A stretch of 64,000 nucleotides of DNA, taken from assembly GCF_002858675.1 (NCBI RefSeq), contig NZ_PJZF01000020.1, forward strand, positions 30,886 through 94,885, in the 5' to 3' direction. The notes under the pieces were generated by a model. The model did no database searches. It had not been told where the DNA came from and worked only from the letters and a program-made list of their open reading frames with translations. Of this stretch, positions 33,912 through 40,974 are shown one piece after another (the first letter of the stretch is position 1; each line of letters starts with the position of its first letter). This stretch comes from Chimaeribacter californicus (GTDB lineage Bacteria; Pseudomonadota; Gammaproteobacteria; Enterobacterales; Enterobacteriaceae). The position numbers were made by a program, and so were the translations under genes.

Positions 33912-33933
33912 ATGGCGGCTAAAAAGCCGCCAT
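33912..33933. terminator. Bidirectional hairpin between convergent genes
   Basis: Stem ATGGCGGCT (33912-33920) / AGCCGCCAT (33925-33933), loop AAAA. On the minus strand it is followed by GTTTTATG, giving a short T-run, so it mainly serves the immunity gene at 33941. Confidence 0.7.
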
Positions 33934-33940
33934 AACGCCA

Positions 33941-34375
33941 TTACTCCGGCGCAGCCGACAGTGCGACTTTAACGTGGAAGTAATTATTCCTCACCGGATA
34001 ACTGCCGGTGTTGGTGAATTTATACACGGTGCCGGTGGTAGATAAAAACAGCACGCCCTCTTTGACTTCTGCGTGTGCTTTTTCACTGGTCAGCAAAAAA
34101 TAATCATCGCTCTCCTGAATGCTCTCAAGAAAATCCGCCTCGCTGATGTTTTTATCTGCCAGATAATAACGATAAGAGGGGCGGGTGGTCGCATTGACGT
34201 CCGCTTCAACGACATACAACATTGCAGAGTCATTTATTTTTAACGCGCCAATAATGGTCTGAGTGACAGGAAACATGGCTCGGCCTATAAACCAAACAGC
34301 CAAGACCAAAAAGCACGTAAAAATAGTTATAAATAAAGCTAACTTACAGAAGCTAATACCCCGAGCGTTTTGCAT
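33941..34375 (-). CDS. Probable immunity protein for the type-44 toxin
   Basis: 144 residues from ATG 34375 (MQNARGISF). One membrane helix (about 10-32, CKLALFITIFTCFLVLAVWFIG) anchors a periplasmic domain (ADVNATTRPSYRYYLADKN to FHVKVALSAAPE). The start overlaps the toxin's 3' end by 23 bases, so the two are translationally coupled. A membrane-anchored periplasmic shape suggests that the toxin acts in the periplasm or cell wall. It is paralogous to the gene at 35509 (shared SEADFL/SESDFL, TTGTVYKFTNTGSY-type C-terminus). A longer frame to 34525 lies inside the toxin and is not credible. Confidence 0.7.
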   Translation of the reverse strand: MQNARGISFCKLALFITIFTCFLVLAVWFIGRAMFPVTQTIIGALKINDSAMLYVVEADVNATTRPSYRYYLADKNISEADFLESIQESDDYFLLTSEKAHAEVKEGVLFLSTTGTVYKFTNTGSYPVRNNYFHVKVALSAAPE

Positions 34376-34781
34376 AGTCAATTCCTGCTCTGATCCAAGC
34401 CTGGTCGACAGGATCGTCCCCATATGGGGGAAGACTATACCAAACGCTATAATCTTTTGCTGTTGTACCAGCGCGGCCTTGCGCCCAGCCTGCCGCCCGT
34501 ACAAGAACCTCTTCTGGAATACCAACCGCTGTACCTACAGCGCCAAAATTGAAGTTGCCACAGTTGGCGTACTGACGTCCATACTGATATTTATAATCCC
34601 ATTGCCCATGATTGCGAACCATCATGTAAAACCAATAGTACGTTAACGCTGATGGCGAGCCATGGCCAGCATGCATCCGTGCTTGTGCCATATTGCTTAC
34701 GATGGAGACTCCAGGTGGAGAAAAAGATGAAACATCATAAGGAGGGTGTGCTTTTACAGAGCTATGCAAATGGCGGGGCAT
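34353..34781 (-). CDS. Polymorphic toxin type 44 (type VI effector)
   Basis: 142 residues. The core matches the toxin-44 family: YYWFYMMVRNHGQWDYKYQ, GNFNFGAVGTAVGI, LVRAAGWAQGRAG, LPPYGDDPVDQAWIRAGIDY. The first ~45 residues are a Pro/Ser-rich linker. The start has a perfect AAGGAG site and lies 15 bases downstream of hcp, so the effector is made together with a tube subunit and is probably loaded into the Hcp ring. The biochemical activity of this family is not something I can state from the sequence. Confidence 0.8.
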   Translation of the reverse strand: MPRHLHSSVKAHPPYDVSSFSPPGVSIVSNMAQARMHAGHGSPSALTYYWFYMMVRNHGQWDYKYQYGRQYANCGNFNFGAVGTAVGIPEEVLVRAAGWAQGRAGTTAKDYSVWYSLPPYGDDPVDQAWIRAGIDYAKRSGY

Positions 34782-34796
34782 TTTTTCTCCTTAAGA

Positions 34797-35282
34797 TTAC
34801 GCGCGATCATTCCAGGAATCGGAAAAAATGATATTTCCATCACAATTTTTCCAGGTTATCTTTTCATAATGGAGTTCTACGCATTCGCAATGATTATAAT
34901 TCTCTTTAGTTGGGTCTTTGATATTATGCATAATAGGTGATATAGAAACTACTTTAACGCCTTCCAAAAGGAAGTTGTAATATTCAGTTTCCTGCCCGGC
35001 ATAGTTTATCTTATACCATTTTATTTCGGCAGACTTAAGTGTTTGCCCTGTAGCAACTGCTTTATAAAGATAGGTGGAAGAGGAATCTATTTCTTTTTCA
35101 AAGGTTAACGGTGCATGAATTCTTGTGCCTGTTATCAATCCCGTTCTTGCGTCTGTAGGTAATCTTAAATTATGCACTAACCCAAGTATTTCTATACTGC
35201 CTTCGCGCCCCGTTATATCGACATCACCTTTAATGTCTGCGCCACCATCATCTTTTAACCATAAGTAAGCAGGAATTGCCAT
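34797..35282 (-). CDS. hcp: Hcp-family type VI secretion tube protein
   Basis: 161 residues beginning MAIPAYLWLKDDGGADIKG, the usual Hcp opening, followed by DVTG-like DITGREGSIEILGLVH, THAPLTF-like RIHAPLTFEKEID and the late strand ITWKNCDGNIIFSDSW. Hcp hexamers form the inner tube of the type VI apparatus and chaperone small effectors. No other structural T6SS gene is in the window, so this is an orphan hcp-effector-immunity island that depends on a main locus elsewhere. Confidence 0.9.
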   Translation of the reverse strand: MAIPAYLWLKDDGGADIKGDVDITGREGSIEILGLVHNLRLPTDARTGLITGTRIHAPLTFEKEIDSSSTYLYKAVATGQTLKSAEIKWYKINYAGQETEYYNFLLEGVKVVSISPIMHNIKDPTKENYNHCECVELHYEKITWKNCDGNIIFSDSWNDRA

Positions 35283-35474
35283 TATATATCCTTAATTAGA
35301 AGTGAAATGAAAAGTGCACGTTATTTATACGCTTAAACTTGTGAGGGTTTTTAATCAAGATCAAATAAATTCCGGTTTTTTCTGGTTTTTTAGAATGTTT
35401 TCTGAAAAAGCTTTGCAAGGTATAAATTTAAAAAAATATAATAATATTATTATTAAAATTTAAATCAATCTGTT

Positions 35475-35507
35475 GGGGTAAGGGCGGCACCCTGCCGCCC
35501 TTACCCC
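35475..35507. terminator. Perfect 15-bp hairpin
   Basis: GGGGTAAGGGCGGCA (35475-35489) pairs fully with TGCCGCCCTTACCCC (35493-35507), loop CCC. It lies directly after the stop of the minus-strand gene at 35509. There is no T-run, so it may be a transcript-stabilising hairpin or a partial terminator. The rest of 35283-35474 is very AT-rich, probably the hcp promoter. Confidence 0.6.
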
Positions 35508-35508
35508 A

Positions 35509-35919
35509 TCACTCCGGCGCAGCCGACAGCGCAATCTTCACGTAATAGGTATTATTCCCCACCCGGTAACTGCCGGTATTCGTGAATTTATACACGGCAC
35601 CGGTGGTGGATAAATAAAGTACGCCCTGTTTCACTTCCGCTTTGGCTTTTTCACGCGTCAGCAGAAAATACGCCTCGCTCTCCTGAATACTTGTAAGAAA
35701 ATCAGACTCACTGAGCGTGTTATCGGCCAGATAATAACGGTAAGCGGGGCGGGAGGGGGTGTTCGCATCGGCTTCTACCACATATAAGCGGGCGGTGCTG
35801 TTGATGTTAAGGGTGTCTGCCACGGTTAATGTCACGGGGGAAAGGTGGTTATACAGAAACTCCCGGCCTGAGATCATAAAAAAAAGTAACAATAGTATGC
35901 TCACTGTTGCCTTGCGCAA
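35509..35919 (-). CDS. Paralog of the type-44 immunity protein
   Basis: 136 residues: an N-terminal hydrophobic segment (ATVSILLLLFFMISG) and a periplasmic domain with VTLTVADTLNINSTARLYVVEAD, YRYYLADNTLSESDFLTSIQE and TTGAVYKFTNTGSY. The two proteins share most of this domain, including the final ALSAAPE. It lies upstream of hcp on the same strand. It is probably a second immunity gene kept against a related toxin variant, but no toxin is next to it. Confidence 0.65.
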   Translation of the reverse strand: MRKATVSILLLLFFMISGREFLYNHLSPVTLTVADTLNINSTARLYVVEADANTPSRPAYRYYLADNTLSESDFLTSIQESEAYFLLTREKAKAEVKQGVLYLSTTGAVYKFTNTGSYRVGNNTYYVKIALSAAPE

Positions 35920-36085
35920 GGAGTACCCCGTTCTGTTCAGTGGTGCCAGCTAAGCTGGAAAAGCCAAACTGACGTTGTACGCTGAATTGTGCGCAGGCTG
36001 GTTAACCGGGATCACAAAACTGTGAAGCAGGGCGCGGGTTTACCTCCCCGGCGGCGGCAGCCAGTGCAAAATCTGTTCTCTGCCC

Positions 36086-36112
36086 TATAAAATCCCCGCC
36101 TCCTGCCGATAA
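36086..36112 (+). promoter_or_regulatory. Sigma-28 (FliA) promoter of cheV
   Basis: A perfect -10 GCCGATAA (36105-36112) with an 11-base spacer behind TATAAAAT (36086-36093; consensus TAAAGTTT, 4 of 8). It lies about 110 bases before cheV. The rest of 35920-36224 shows nothing else. Confidence 0.75.
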
Positions 36113-36224
36113 CCTCTGAAGAGTAATTCAAGCGCGCCAATGCCGGAAAGCCGGGCTTTCCCCCGTTAGCTCCTCACCTATATCGGCTTGTAAATTACGA
36201 CACTCACCATTCTCAGAGGCAAAG

Positions 36225-37193
36225 ATGGATAATTTTCAAAAAGATATCGATGAACGGGCCAACCTTGCGCTCTCCAATAAATTTGAGCTGCTGCTCTTCC
36301 GCCTGGGAACGGATGTAAAAGGTGAGAAATCGGAACTCTATGGCATCAACGTGTTTAAGCTGCGTGAAATCGTCACGATGCCGACCATCACCAAAGCCGC
36401 GGGCATGAAATCGCCGTTGCTGGGCGTGGCGAGCATCCGTGGGCAGATTATCCCGGTGATTGACCTGCCGGCCGTGGCCGGGTGTACGCCGTCTACCGGG
36501 CTGAACCTGCTGCTGGTCACTGAGTATGCGCGCAGCACCCAGGCGTTCGCGGTAGAGTCCGTGGACAACATCGTCCGCCTCGACTGGAGCCAGGTACACG
36601 CGGCGGAAGCCGGGGTCAGCAACCGCAACATCACCAGCATTGCCTGCCTGGACAACGACAAACAGAGCAACAACCTGGCGCTGGTGCTGGATGTCGAGCA
36701 GATCCTGCATGACATCATCCCGACGGTGCGCATCGTTGAAGCGGCGGATGACATCAAAGCCAAAGGCTTCAAACTGAAGCCGGGTGCCATCGCCATCGTG
36801 GCGGAAGACTCCAAAGTCGCCCGTACCATGCTGGAGCACGGCCTGAAAGGGCTGGGCATCCCGGCGCTGATGCACAACACCGGGCTGGAAGCCTGGGAGA
36901 AAATCAAACTGATCGCCCAGCAGGCGAGGGCGGAAGGGGTGCCGATCACCGACAAGATCGGGCTGGTGCTGACCGACCTGGAGATGCCGGAAATGGACGG
37001 CTTCACGCTCACCCGCAACATCAAACGGGACGAACAGCTGAAAAGCATCCCGGTGGTGATCCACTCGTCGCTCTCCGGCAGTGCCAACGAGGAGCACGTG
37101 CGTAAAGTCGGGGCCAACGGCTACGTGGCGAAGTTCGAAATCAACGAGCTCTCGACCACTATCCACCAGGTGCTGGAAGCCGCCGCACGCTGA
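36225..37193 (+). CDS. cheV: Chemotaxis coupling protein CheV
   Basis: 322 residues: a CheW-like domain (~15-165, with LLFRLG, GINVFKLREIV, IRGQIIPVIDLP) fused to a response-regulator receiver (~187-320). The phospho-acceptor is D251 in LTDLEMPEMDGF; the acidic pair is in AEDSKVAR and the conserved lysine in YVAKFE. CheV links chemoreceptors to CheA and tunes adaptation by phosphorylation. It stands alone, not in a che operon, and has its own sigma-28 promoter. Confidence 0.95.
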   Translation: MDNFQKDIDERANLALSNKFELLLFRLGTDVKGEKSELYGINVFKLREIVTMPTITKAAGMKSPLLGVASIRGQIIPVIDLPAVAGCTPSTGLNLLLVTEYARSTQAFAVESVDNIVRLDWSQVHAAEAGVSNRNITSIACLDNDKQSNNLALVLDVEQILHDIIPTVRIVEAADDIKAKGFKLKPGAIAIVAEDSKVARTMLEHGLKGLGIPALMHNTGLEAWEKIKLIAQQARAEGVPITDKIGLVLTDLEMPEMDGFTLTRNIKRDEQLKSIPVVIHSSLSGSANEEHVRKVGANGYVAKFEINELSTTIHQVLEAAAR

Positions 37194-37211
37194 TCGTCAG
37201 GGCATCGTCAT

Positions 37212-37240
37212 AAAAAACGCGCCGGGTTAAGCCCGGCGCG
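37212..37240. terminator. GC-rich hairpin after cheV
   Basis: Stem CGCGCCGGG (37218-37226) / CCCGGCGCG (37232-37240), loop TTAAG. The six-A run 37212-37217 gives a good U-run only for minus-strand transcription; for cheV it is a hairpin without T-tract. No minus-strand gene reads into it from the right. Confidence 0.55.
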
Positions 37241-37376
37241 CTGCATTGTGCGGCGGTGAATGTCGTCAGGCGTCCAAAACAACTGTACCAAATGGCACAT
37301 TGTAAATATTGTTTAGCTGAATTATCTCTATACGTTGGCGATAAAGTATAGAGTAAACATAAGGCAGAATAATATT

Positions 37377-38054
37377 ATGAAAGAATATATAGATGCTGAT
37401 GTATACGTCCCTCCCTTGCGCGCCGCAAAACCTCCTGCACGGGCTCGCCGGCCTTCAGCGATTGCAGAGTTAGCGAAAGTGCTTGAACCAAACTCGTTTC
37501 CTTTTTCACTTGAGAAAGGCATGATCCTGGATTTTCGCCACAAGATTAATTATATCTTCCTGCTGAAAGAGGGGCGGATGTCAATGGTGCGGGGGGATAA
37601 TAATATTTATGTGAAGGTAAATATCGAAAAAGCGTTATTAGGGCTGGCAAATGCCATCCATGAAAATCAGGGTCACTATTTTATTGCAGAAACCCATTGT
37701 GAGCTGAGCTATATCCCCATAACAGTCGCTAAAGCGATGTTCACTGAAAAGAAACTTTGGCAATCGGTCTGCGAAGCCGTGACCTATTCCATGATCTTAC
37801 TCTGGAAAGAGAACTGTAAATTGGTCGGGAAAGGGGCTTATGAACAAATTAAAGAGGTTATCCTCGATATTTGCAGTCAACCTGAGGAGATAAGGAAAAA
37901 TATTAAGGTGGCTGCCTATATTCAAAAAAGAACCTCAATTTCCAGAACCAGTGTCATGCGGATATTGCGGGCATTGAAGTTTGGCCAATATATAGAAATC
38001 GGTATAAATGGAAAAGGAGTGTTCATTCATAAAGAGTTGCCTGAAAAATTTTAA
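37377..38054 (+). CDS. IprA/YaiV-like winged-helix regulator
   Basis: 225 residues resembling E. coli IprA (YaiV, 207 residues): a cyclic-nucleotide-binding-like N-terminal half (KINYIFLLKEGRMSMVRGDNN, ETHCELSYIPI) and a C-terminal winged helix (AAYIQKRTSISRTSVMRILRALK, YIEIGINGKG). IprA is linked to oxidative-stress and colonisation phenotypes. The extra N-terminus (PPLRAAKPPARARRP) is Pro/Arg-rich and unusual. ATG 37377 is preferred to an upstream TTG at 37335. Confidence 0.75.
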   Translation: MKEYIDADVYVPPLRAAKPPARARRPSAIAELAKVLEPNSFPFSLEKGMILDFRHKINYIFLLKEGRMSMVRGDNNIYVKVNIEKALLGLANAIHENQGHYFIAETHCELSYIPITVAKAMFTEKKLWQSVCEAVTYSMILLWKENCKLVGKGAYEQIKEVILDICSQPEEIRKNIKVAAYIQKRTSISRTSVMRILRALKFGQYIEIGINGKGVFIHKELPEKF

Positions 38055-38261
38055 TCCCGTCATGGCTTATTCTGTTGGCAGAAACAGATGAATTGGCAGT
38101 CTGAGAAATGACAGACCAGAATGCCAATTCGGCTTACGCGCGTTGCGCACAACGGCAAACCCGGTTACCCCTTTTTCCGGTCATCCTTAGCACTAAGAGT
38201 GATTTCCCCCCGGCAGTAAATCCCGGTACAACAAGGGATTACCCTACAACAGGAGTTCGCC

Positions 38262-38735
38262 ATGTCACTCACCCGCCCCCCGTTACCGCCGTTCACCTTA
38301 GAGAGCGCCATCCAGAAAGTCCGCGCGGCGGAAGATGCCTGGAACAGCACCGATGCCCAGCGTGTTGCGCTGGCCTACACCGAAAACTCACGCTGGCGTA
38401 ACCGTGACCGCTTTATCACCGGCCGGGCGGAAATTGTGGCTTTCCTCACAGAGAAATGGGCGCGCGAGCAGCACTACCGGTTGATCAAAGAGCTCTGGGC
38501 CTACAGCGAAAACCGCATCGCGGTGCGCTTCGCCTATGAATGGCAGGGCGCCGCCGGGCAGTGGTTCCGCGCCTACGGCAATGAGAACTGGCAATTTGAC
38601 GCCAACGGCCTGATGGAAACGCGTCACGCCTCCATCAATGACCTGCCGATTACGGAAGCAGAACGCAAATTCCACTGGGATCGCCACGCCCCGCGGCCAA
38701 TTGACCACCCGGGGCTGACGGCACTGGGGCTGTAG
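38262..38735 (+). CDS. DUF1348 / NTF2-like protein
   Basis: 157 residues with the DUF1348 pattern inside the NTF2-like fold: [58 protein letters not shown] and [13 protein letters not shown]. The C-terminal [20 protein letters not shown] is also typical. The function of the family is unknown; the cone-shaped fold often binds small hydrophobic ligands. It is preceded by CAGGAG and stands alone. Confidence 0.85.
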   Translation: MSLTRPPLPPFTLESAIQKVRAAEDAWNSTDAQRVALAYTENSRWRNRDRFITGRAEIVAFLTEKWAREQHYRLIKELWAYSENRIAVRFAYEWQGAAGQWFRAYGNENWQFDANGLMETRHASINDLPITEAERKFHWDRHAPRPIDHPGLTALGL

Positions 38736-38768
38736 GGGGTGATCACATAACGTTTTGGGAAAGAGGGA

Positions 38769-39050
38769 TCAGGCTGTTAACCGGTGCAGCCTGGAAACAT
38801 CAACGCGGTTGCGGGCCTGCCATAAATCATATTTACACTGCAAACTGAGCCAGACTTCCGGCGAGCTGCCGATGACTTCCGCTAAGCGAATGGCCATCTC
38901 GGAAGAGATATCTGACTGGCAGTTAACCAGCCGTTGCAGCGTGGTGGGTGCGACATCCAGCGCCAGCGCCAGTTGGCGCGCACTTAATCCCAGCTCTTCC
39001 ATCGTTTCCCTGACCAGATGGCCGGGGTGCGGCGGGTTATACATGTTCAT
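38769..39050 (-). CDS. higA: HigA-family antitoxin
   Basis: 93 residues, an XRE-type helix-turn-helix antitoxin (HPGHLVRETMEELGLSARQLALAL, TLQRLVNCQSDISSEMAIRLAEVI, SPEVWLSLQCKYDLWQARN). HigA neutralises HigB and represses the operon. Its ATG shares a base with the higB stop (TGATG), the normal coupled arrangement with the toxin gene first. The antitoxin is complete, whereas its toxin is frameshifted. Confidence 0.88.
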   Translation of the reverse strand: MNMYNPPHPGHLVRETMEELGLSARQLALALDVAPTTLQRLVNCQSDISSEMAIRLAEVIGSSPEVWLSLQCKYDLWQARNRVDVSRLHRLTA

Positions 39051-39327
39051 CAATGGTAGTCCTCATAATTGACGATATAAGCATCACCGTTAATAAATTC
39101 AAACGTAATGCGCCAATTGCCTGTGACGGTGATTGACCAGATACCCTCGCGATCCCCTTTCAGGGCGTGGAGATGAAAACCGGGCAAATCAAGATCGCTG
39201 ATTTGTACAGCCGCATTCAATACAGCGAGTCGCAAGCTGATGCGTTTTGCCTGCTGGGCATTGATACCCGCCGTCGAGCCACTGAGAAAAACTGCCGCAA
39301 TCCCTTGTGCCTGAAATCCTTAATCAT
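39050..39327 (-). pseudogene. higB: HigB toxin with frameshift
   Basis: The gene starts at ATG 39327 (MIKDFRHKGLRQFF) and would continue SGSTAGINAQQAKRISLRLAVLN in another frame down to LPGFHLHALKGDREGIW and NYEDYH. The two halves are joined only by a shift of one base near 39284-39290, next to a run of five T (coding strand). As read, the first frame ends at a TGA after ~37 residues. The rest of HigB, an mRNA interferase of about 92 residues, is well kept, so the loss is recent, or the T-run allows slippage. Confidence 0.8.
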
Positions 39328-39479
39328 TCTTGGCTGCTCAGCTATGCATTTCCTCTATTATAACGCGATGATGCGTGTTGCGCATCATGCTTGTTGCGAT
39401 ATCTATACCTCCCTCACCGCCCCCGAATCTCCCCTGCATCAGGTTATTATCTCGCGTAATGAAAAGGGAGAATCAGACC

Positions 39480-39610
39480 GTTGACGGTGTACTCTGGAAA
39501 CATCAACGCGATTGCGGGCATGCCATAAATCATATTTACACTGCAAATGAGCCGGAATTCCGGCGAGTTGCCGATGGTTTCTGTTAAGAATGGTATCTCG
39601 GAAAAGACGT
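39480..39610 (-). pseudogene. Degenerate fragment of a second higA
   Basis: The 3' third of higA (38785-38910) recurs here with many changes: LQCKYDLWHARNRVDVSRVHR can still be read on the minus strand. The frame is broken upstream (an ATG-AGC shift and a stop). It is a partial duplication of the antitoxin gene left beside the higBA pair. The rest of 39328-39663 has no gene I can support. Confidence 0.75.
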
Positions 39611-39663
39611 CCGCCAATATGTAACGCCCCCTTGTAGAAGAGTCTGATGATCACTATGCTGTA

Positions 39664-39682
39664 CATTATTACGTACATAATG
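39664..39682. promoter_or_regulatory. Probable YafNO operator
   Basis: Perfect inverted repeat CATTAT (39664-39669) / ATAATG (39677-39682) around TACGTAC, immediately before the yafN ribosome site (GGAGGGG, 39682-39688). Antitoxin-antitoxin autoregulation typically uses such a dyad. No LexA box is present here. Confidence 0.5.
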
Positions 39683-39690
39683 GAGGGGCT

Positions 39691-39981
39691 ATGCAGCGCA
39701 TCTTAGCGGAAAAAGCGATCAATATTACGGAGCTACGGAAAAACCCGGCGAAGTATTTTATTGATCAACCGGTAGCGGTGTTGTCCAACAATCGTCCGGC
39801 CGGGTATATGATCAGCGCCAAACTCTTTGAAGAGTTAATGGATTTACTGGAAGAGAACCGCGCTCATCAGGTTACCGCCCGTTTCAGGCCCACAGCCGCC
39901 CGCCTGAATGAGATTACCGGCCACGCACAGGGGCTGTTAGAAAACGCCTCAGACAAAGATTTCAATGAGTTCACGGAATGA
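39691..39981 (+). CDS. yafN: YafN antitoxin
   Basis: 96 residues, Phd/YefM-like, nearly the same length as E. coli YafN. MQRILAEKAINITELRKNPAKYF and DQPVAVLSNNRPAGYMISA form the DNA-binding N-terminus; the C-terminal part (ARFRPTAARLNEITGHAQ) binds the toxin. It neutralises YafO and represses its own promoter. yafO follows 9 bases later because of a 13-bp tandem duplication. Confidence 0.93.
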   Translation: MQRILAEKAINITELRKNPAKYFIDQPVAVLSNNRPAGYMISAKLFEELMDLLEENRAHQVTARFRPTAARLNEITGHAQGLLENASDKDFNEFTE

Positions 39982-39989
39982 GTTCACGG
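39964..39989 (+). repeat. 13-bp tandem duplication at the yafN/yafO junction
   Basis: AATGAGTTCACGG occurs at 39964-39976 and again at 39977-39989, followed by AATGAGC. Without the duplication, the yafN stop and yafO start would overlap as ATGA. Confidence 0.95.
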
Positions 39990-39990
39990 A

Positions 39991-40395
39991 ATGAGCATCA
40001 GAATCTTTAAATCGACCTGGATCCGTCATCAACTCAGCCAGCAGGAACTGGCCGATTTGGTGGCGGATTTTTTGCTGTATAAACAGGGGGGTGTGTTGCC
40101 GGATACCTTTGGCCGCGATGCACCTTATGATGATGACCGCACGAATCCTCTGGTGAAGCAGGAGCAGGTTATGCACGTGCACCTTGCCGACGGAGACCAT
40201 CCTTTTCCCCGCCACCTCCGCCAGTTTACGCGCACCAGCGATAACGCTCACCTGGTTTACTGCCATGGTGCCATGCATCCTGACAGCTACCTGCTGATTA
40301 TCATTCTAAAGCCGGAAGCGCATAAAATGGCACGTGATAACAACCCTATGCATCAGATAGGTAAAATGGCGGAAGCCTTCAGGATGAAATACTGA
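39991..40395 (+). CDS. yafO: YafO ribosome-dependent mRNA interferase
   Basis: 134 residues that follow E. coli YafO closely: RIFKSTWIRHQLS, GVLPDTFGRDAPYDD, HLADGDHPFPRHLRQFTRTSD, AHLVYCHGAMH, and the C-terminus LKPEAHKMARDNNPMHQIGK. YafO associates with the ribosome and cleaves mRNA near the start codon. All conserved blocks are intact, so the toxin is probably active and held by YafN. Confidence 0.93.
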   Translation: MSIRIFKSTWIRHQLSQQELADLVADFLLYKQGGVLPDTFGRDAPYDDDRTNPLVKQEQVMHVHLADGDHPFPRHLRQFTRTSDNAHLVYCHGAMHPDSYLLIIILKPEAHKMARDNNPMHQIGKMAEAFRMKY

Positions 40396-40399
40396 CCCC

Positions 40400-40930
40400 T
40401 CACCGCCCCCGGATTTCCCCCTGTCCCAGGGACGCCACGCTGTTGCCCAGCGCATCGGTGGCCTGCATATCGGCCCCTTTGGCGGCCAGCGCTTTCAGCA
40501 ATTCCGTGCGCTGAAACAGCGACGCATACATGGCGGCGGTCTGGCCCGCGTTGTTGCGCTGGTCCGGGTTGCACGGCGCGGCGATCAGGGTGCGGGCGAT
40601 CTTAACCTCACCTTTAAAAATCGCGCCCATCAGTGCGCTGTTGCCGCGTTTGTCCCGCAGGCAGGGGTCTGCGCCATGTTTCAGCAGCAGCGCCAGCGTG
40701 TCACCGTTGCCGTGATAGGCCGCGAGGATCACCGGCGTGTAGCCGTTGGCGTCCTGCACGTTCAGGTCATACCTGGCCGCGACAAACTCCCCGATGACCT
40801 TGTTATCGCCATTGCGCGCCGCATCCCAGAGGTAGCGGTTCAGTGAAGCCTGCACCTCCCCCGGCGGGGTGGGCTGGGCGATGCCCGGCAAAGAGAACAG
40901 CAGGCTGACTATCAGCAAAATACGTATCAT
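40400..40930 (-). CDS. Periplasmic ankyrin-repeat protein paired with catalase
   Basis: 176 residues from ATG 40930, which AAGGAG precedes at good spacing. A signal peptide (IRILLIVSLLFSLPGIAQ) leads into about four ankyrin repeats (DANGYTPVILAAYHGNGDTL, DKRGNSALMGAIFKG, NNAGQTAAMYASLFQRTELL). In Pseudomonas the AnkB ankyrin protein is made with catalase KatB and is needed for its full activity. Here the same pair lies in the same order, 44 bases apart. Confidence 0.85.
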   Translation of the reverse strand: MIRILLIVSLLFSLPGIAQPTPPGEVQASLNRYLWDAARNGDNKVIGEFVAARYDLNVQDANGYTPVILAAYHGNGDTLALLLKHGADPCLRDKRGNSALMGAIFKGEVKIARTLIAAPCNPDQRNNAGQTAAMYASLFQRTELLKALAAKGADMQATDALGNSVASLGQGEIRGR

Positions 40931-40944
40931 CATTGGCTCCTTCA

Positions 40945-40967
40945 GGCCGCCCGTGGGGCGGGCGGCC
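40945..40967. terminator. Hairpin between catalase and ankyrin genes
   Basis: GGCCGCCCG (40945-40953) / CGGGCGGCC (40959-40967), loop TGGGG, without a T-run. Probably trims or stabilises the catalase message and lowers readthrough into the ankyrin gene. Confidence 0.5.
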
Positions 40968-40974
40968 GGGATCA

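Noticed and set aside
39658..39680. LexA box before yafN
   Set aside because: CTG is present, but there is no CAG ten bases later.
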